A DNA stretch of 64,000 nt, from contig NZ_JAJUHW010000011.1 of assembly GCF_029265695.1 (NCBI RefSeq), forward strand, positions 1 to 64,000, in the 5' to 3' direction. Both the position numbers and the translations under genes were made by a program. The notes beneath the pieces are model-generated. The model had not been told where the DNA came from and searched no databases. It was given only the letters and a program-made list of their open reading frames with translations. Of the stretch, positions 61,037-64,000 are shown piece after piece (within the stretch, counting starts at the first letter, position 1; the number at the start of each line of letters is the position of its first letter). The DNA is from Gracilinema caldarium. GTDB lineage: Bacteria; Spirochaetota; Spirochaetia; Treponematales; Breznakiellaceae.

Positions 61037-61850
61037 AGGAGGCCTCCTTAGTCCGATACGAAATTGTACCCGTCCGGAAATCAATTTCATCAGCTTGAAT
61101 GCCCTTGGATGCAAGCACATCCAGAACCAGCATCATATACCGAAGCACTTCTTCATTCAACTCAGAGCCGAGCCTGACCCTCCCCACATTCTGGGCAGGA
61201 TATACAATAATTTCATAGCCGCCATAGGCCTTTTGCTGTATCCGTAATTCCGACAAAGCCTGAAGCAGGACAGGATTGCTCCTTTCCAAAGTCTCAAGGG
61301 AAGTAAAAAAACTCTTCAGTTGTTCAGGCAGACGCATACCCGGCACAACCTGATCAAACACCAAACCTGATACAAGAGGCAAGCTAGGAATCGCTTCTCC
61401 TCCAATCTTATATATGACGCCATGTTTATCAATATAAACCGGTACCAGCTTGCCTGACACTTTTGCAAGAGAGACCGCAACCGCGGTTCGCTCTGTTATG
61501 ACGATATCAACAGCATTAGGGAAATGTCTGGTTATAGTTACAGATTCTACCAATGGAAGAGAAAGCAATGCCTCTGTCACCCTTTTTACATCCATACTTA
61601 TAAAGCTGGTAGATTCGGAAATTCCCGCGTATTGCAGCAATTCGTGCCGCTGCATTCCGTTGATTGGGCTTACTCTGACAGCTTTTAAGGGCATACATGG
61701 AACAATGCAAAGGAAATACAGCAATTCAATTCCTAAAATAATTGCAAGAATAATGGTAATTCTTTTTAGGATCGATTCCTTTCGAGAATAACGAGGTGCT
61801 TCGGCTTCGGTACTTACTATTTGATCAATAAATAAAAAGCCATCAGACAT
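61029..61850 (-). CDS. ftsQ: Cell division protein FtsQ/DivIB
   Basis: 273-aa bitopic membrane protein of the divisome. A cytoplasmic tail is followed by a transmembrane helix (about 35-55, ITIILAIILGIELLYFLCIV), then POTRA (LKAVRVSPINGMQRHELLQYAG, MDVKRVTEALLSLPLVESVTITRHFPNAVDIVITER) and the beta domain. ATG at 61850 (MSDGFLF) lies 6 nt after GGAGG and overlaps ftsW by 8 nt. Confidence 0.9.
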   Translation of the reverse strand: MSDGFLFIDQIVSTEAEAPRYSRKESILKRITIILAIILGIELLYFLCIVPCMPLKAVRVSPINGMQRHELLQYAGISESTSFISMDVKRVTEALLSLPLVESVTITRHFPNAVDIVITERTAVAVSLAKVSGKLVPVYIDKHGVIYKIGGEAIPSLPLVSGLVFDQVVPGMRLPEQLKSFFTSLETLERSNPVLLQALSELRIQQKAYGGYEIIVYPAQNVGRVRLGSELNEEVLRYMMLVLDVLASKGIQADEIDFRTGTISYRTKEASSG

Positions 61851-62988
61851 TTGCATCCTCCATCTTTGCACTTTGTCTCGAACCGTTCACGAGTAGACCT
61901 GCTGCCGACAGCATCATGGCAAGGGATGAACCGCCGGCTGAAAAAAACGGCAGGGGAACCCCAGTGGCAGGAACAACCGCAGCAACGACTGCCATATTCA
62001 AGACTATTTGAGAAATCAGCATGGTCGCGATACCAAGAAGCAGCAGCCTTAGGAACACTGAATCGCTCCGTAGGGCAGCACGATAGCTCCGGAACATTAA
62101 AAACAGAACCATCACAAAGAATAGGGTAACACCTAGAAATCCGGTTTCTTCTGCGAAGGAAGAAAAAATAAAATCCGACTGAATTTCTGGCACACTGGCA
62201 ATTTTTCGCTGTCCCTGGCCTATTCCCTTACCCCAAAAACCGCCGGACATTATTGTGAGTATGGAAGCCCGTACTTGGAAGCCCGTGCCGAGGGGATCCC
62301 AATTAGGCTGCAAAAAATTGAGTAAGCGATGCAAACGATGTTCCCTTGATAAAATCATAATAGTTGCAAAAGGAAGGGAAACCACTGCAAAACTGATAAA
62401 AAAACGGAATCTCACGCCAGCCAGGAAAAAGATAACCATGGCATTAAAAAAGAGAAAAGAGGCGGTAGAAAAATTATTCTGCAGGTATACTACAAAAAAG
62501 AACGCCAAAACCATAATGGTGAGCGGAATGGTTGTCCCTTTAATTTCATGTAGACGGTCCTGCTTTTTGTCAAACATATGGGCTAAATAGAGGGGAAGCA
62601 CAATTTTTGCCAGTTCAGAAGGCTGAAAAGAAAAACCAAATATATTTATCCAGCGGCTCGCACCGTTTTTCACAATACCAAGACCGGGGAATATAGGCAG
62701 AATACAAAGAACAAGGGTCCCAATCACTATAAATTTTATTACCCTTCGAATAAGATCTAAGTTAATCCTTGAGGCTATAAAAAAGAGCAAAAGCCCTAGA
62801 AGGGCAAATTTTATCTGGCGGCTGATAAAGTAATTACTATCATTAAAGGCTCTTTGGGCATATGCGTAGCTTGCCGAATACAGGGTCACAAGACCGATGC
62901 CTAAAATGAGAAGTATAATACTCACTAGCAGTGGATCCGCTTGCTTTTTTGCGCCGGCCCACTCCATCCCCAGATTATAATTACTCAT
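61843..62988 (-). CDS. ftsW: Peptidoglycan polymerase FtsW (SEDS family)
   Basis: 381-aa SEDS glycosyltransferase with about ten membrane helices. Typical motifs: FQPSELAKIVLPLYLAH, the loop LNPW-like FLQPNWDPLGTGFQ, GGFWGKGIGQGQRK, FIFSSFAEETGFLG and GVPLPFFSAGGSS. Context (mraY before, ftsQ after) favours FtsW over RodA. ATG at 62988 overlaps the mraY stop (ATGA). Confidence 0.94.
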   Translation of the reverse strand: MSNYNLGMEWAGAKKQADPLLVSIILLILGIGLVTLYSASYAYAQRAFNDSNYFISRQIKFALLGLLLFFIASRINLDLIRRVIKFIVIGTLVLCILPIFPGLGIVKNGASRWINIFGFSFQPSELAKIVLPLYLAHMFDKKQDRLHEIKGTTIPLTIMVLAFFFVVYLQNNFSTASFLFFNAMVIFFLAGVRFRFFISFAVVSLPFATIMILSREHRLHRLLNFLQPNWDPLGTGFQVRASILTIMSGGFWGKGIGQGQRKIASVPEIQSDFIFSSFAEETGFLGVTLFFVMVLFLMFRSYRAALRSDSVFLRLLLLGIATMLISQIVLNMAVVAAVVPATGVPLPFFSAGGSSLAMMLSAAGLLVNGSRQSAKMEDANV

Positions 62989-64000
62989 TGGATTTTCAGT
63001 GTTGAAATAGCGATAAGGGCAAAGAGCCCTCCCAAAATCCAGAACCGAATAACAACCTTTGTTTCGGCCCACCCGGACAGTTCAAAATGATGGTGCAGGG
63101 GCGCCATCTTAAAGATGCGTTTTTTCCTTAACTTATAAGAGAGAACCTGCAAAACAACCGAAAGACCTTCCAGCAGGAAAACTCCCCCGATAATTAAAAT
63201 CAATATCTCTTTCTTGATAATTAAGGAAAGAACTGCCATGAGGCCGCCAAGGGAAAGGCTGCCCACATCGCCCATAAACACTTCAGCAGGATGCGCATTG
63301 AACCAAAGGAAACCAACGCTCGCCCCGACCACCGCAAGGCAAAAAATAGTCAGTTCTCCTGCTCCCGGAAGGTAGGGGATACCAAGATAGGCAGCATAGT
63401 CAGCCCGTCCGCTTAAATAGGTAAGTAGAGAAAGGGCAATAAAGACGAGGATAACCAAGCCAATAGCAAGGCCATCAAGACCATCGGTCAAATTAACCGC
63501 ATTGGATTCCCAGACCAAAAGCAGCACCGCAAACGGAATCCATGTCCATCCCATATCGATCACGGGATTTTTGAAAAATGGAATATACAGCTTGGTGATG
63601 TGATCATCCTGTGAATAATACAGAGTCACCGTTATCGCTATGGCTACTCCGAACTGCCCTACCAGTTTTGCCCAGGCGGGAAGGCCCTTAGAGTTTTTTT
63701 GGGTTACCTTAAGGTAATCGTCTATAAATCCGACCGCACCAAAACCAAGAAAACCTGCCAAAGTGAGCCATACATAAAAATTATGCAGATCCTGCCACAG
63801 GATAACAGAAACAACAACAGCCAAAATGATCAGGGTACCGCCCATAGTTGGGGTACCGCCCTTCTTAAGGTGCGATTGGGGGCCGTCATCCCGTATAGAC
63901 TGGCCGACTTTCAGGGTGCGAAGCGCTTCGATAATCCTTGGCCCGAATAGGAATGAGATAAACAGAGCGGTCAGGGCTCCATAGGCAGCTCTGAATGTAA
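62985..64000 (-). CDS. mraY: Phospho-N-acetylmuramoyl-pentapeptide transferase MraY (partial, N terminus outside window)
   Basis: Transfers phospho-MurNAc-pentapeptide to undecaprenyl phosphate, giving lipid I. The frame stays open to the window end with 51 codons before the internal ATG at 63845, reading KKGGTPTMGG, a MraY signature, so the gene starts beyond 64000. Motifs: FIDDYLK (catalytic Asp pair), NLTDGLDGLA, FMGDVGSLSLGG and PLHHHFEL. About 337 residues are visible of the usual 350-360. Confidence 0.96.
   Translation of the reverse strand, partial: TFRAAYGALTALFISFLFGPRIIEALRTLKVGQSIRDDGPQSHLKKGGTPTMGGTLIILAVVVSVILWQDLHNFYVWLTLAGFLGFGAVGFIDDYLKVTQKNSKGLPAWAKLVGQFGVAIAITVTLYYSQDDHITKLYIPFFKNPVIDMGWTWIPFAVLLLVWESNAVNLTDGLDGLAIGLVILVFIALSLLTYLSGRADYAAYLGIPYLPGAGELTIFCLAVVGASVGFLWFNAHPAEVFMGDVGSLSLGGLMAVLSLIIKKEILILIIGGVFLLEGLSVVLQVLSYKLRKKRIFKMAPLHHHFELSGWAETKVVIRFWILGGLFALIAISTLKIQ

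Noticed and set aside
1-64000. CRISPR arrays, insertion sequences, prophage or integron
   Set aside because: No direct-repeat arrays or transposase frames were seen; the two tyrosine recombinases are the chromosomal Xer pair in their usual neighbourhood.

Overview
This is a chromosomal segment from a free-living or gut-type member of Treponema (Spirochaetes). Three things point there. The minus strand carries an unbroken run mraY-ftsW-ftsQ-ftsA-ftsZ-xerD-TPR-dprA-topA-xerC-hslVU-flgBC-fliEFGHIJ, the treponemal cell-division/flagellar superoperon. A periplasmic-flagellum sheath gene, flaA, follows an amidase and a GerMN gene, the order I recall from T. pallidum. A radical-SAM 'spiro-SPASM' protein sits next to SpsF-like and PseG-like genes. 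A vitamin-B12 glutamate-fermentation operon and a sigma-54 nitrogen module suggest a metabolically broad species, not a reduced pathogen. No rRNA, CRISPR, prophage or insertion sequence was seen.

Layout. 1-6.3 kb: EF-G-like GTPase, citrate synthase, asnS, a D,D-carboxypeptidase. 6.5-16.0 kb (minus): flaA, GerMN protein, amidase, then a glycan/surface-modification block (ATP-grasp, PseG-like/methyltransferase fusion, SpsF, GT-like, spiro-SPASM). 16.1-19.5 kb: xseA-xseB-mutL. 19.5-22.9 kb: a pair of degenerate cyclase-like proteins, tRNA-Leu, tatD, ferredoxin, a small protein. 23-28.8 kb (minus): nitrogen module with a GAF/AAA+/HTH sigma-54 activator, amtB, PII and type III glutamine synthetase. 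29-33 kb: cstA, an ArsA-like ATPase cluster, tRNA-Arg. 33-41.3 kb: GntR regulator plus glutamate mutase/methylaspartate ammonia-lyase operon. 41.3-44 kb: orphan genes and a TGS-uridine-kinase. 44-64 kb (minus): flagellar/division superoperon, with mraY running off the window.

The most notable structure not explained by genes is a set of six palindromic boxes, consensus CTACA-N4-TGTAG, all within 25.2-28.9 kb. They lie upstream of two good sigma-54 promoters (GG-N10-GC; amtB and glutamine synthetase) and around both ends of the sigma-54 activator gene. They look like the binding sites of that activator and differ from the classic NifA site. The PII protein there lacks Tyr51. Together this suggests a nitrogen-control circuit that does not use PII uridylylation.

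A second theme is leaderless transcription. Five genes (asnS, xseA, the spiro-SPASM gene, a 95-aa gene at 22589-22876 and a 277-aa gene at 41339) have sigma-70-like promoters whose -10 box ends 7-8 nt before the start codon, with no usable Shine-Dalgarno site. Two of these promoters are back to back with overlapping -35 boxes. Other regulatory finds are a sigma-28-type flgB promoter whose -35 overlaps the hslU stop codon, a GntR-operator candidate, and an ftsA gene whose best-placed start is CTG.

Coordinates of starts were adjusted from the longest open frame where Shine-Dalgarno, promoter, terminator or overlap evidence favoured a later start; each case is stated. No database search could be run, so family names rest on motif recognition.
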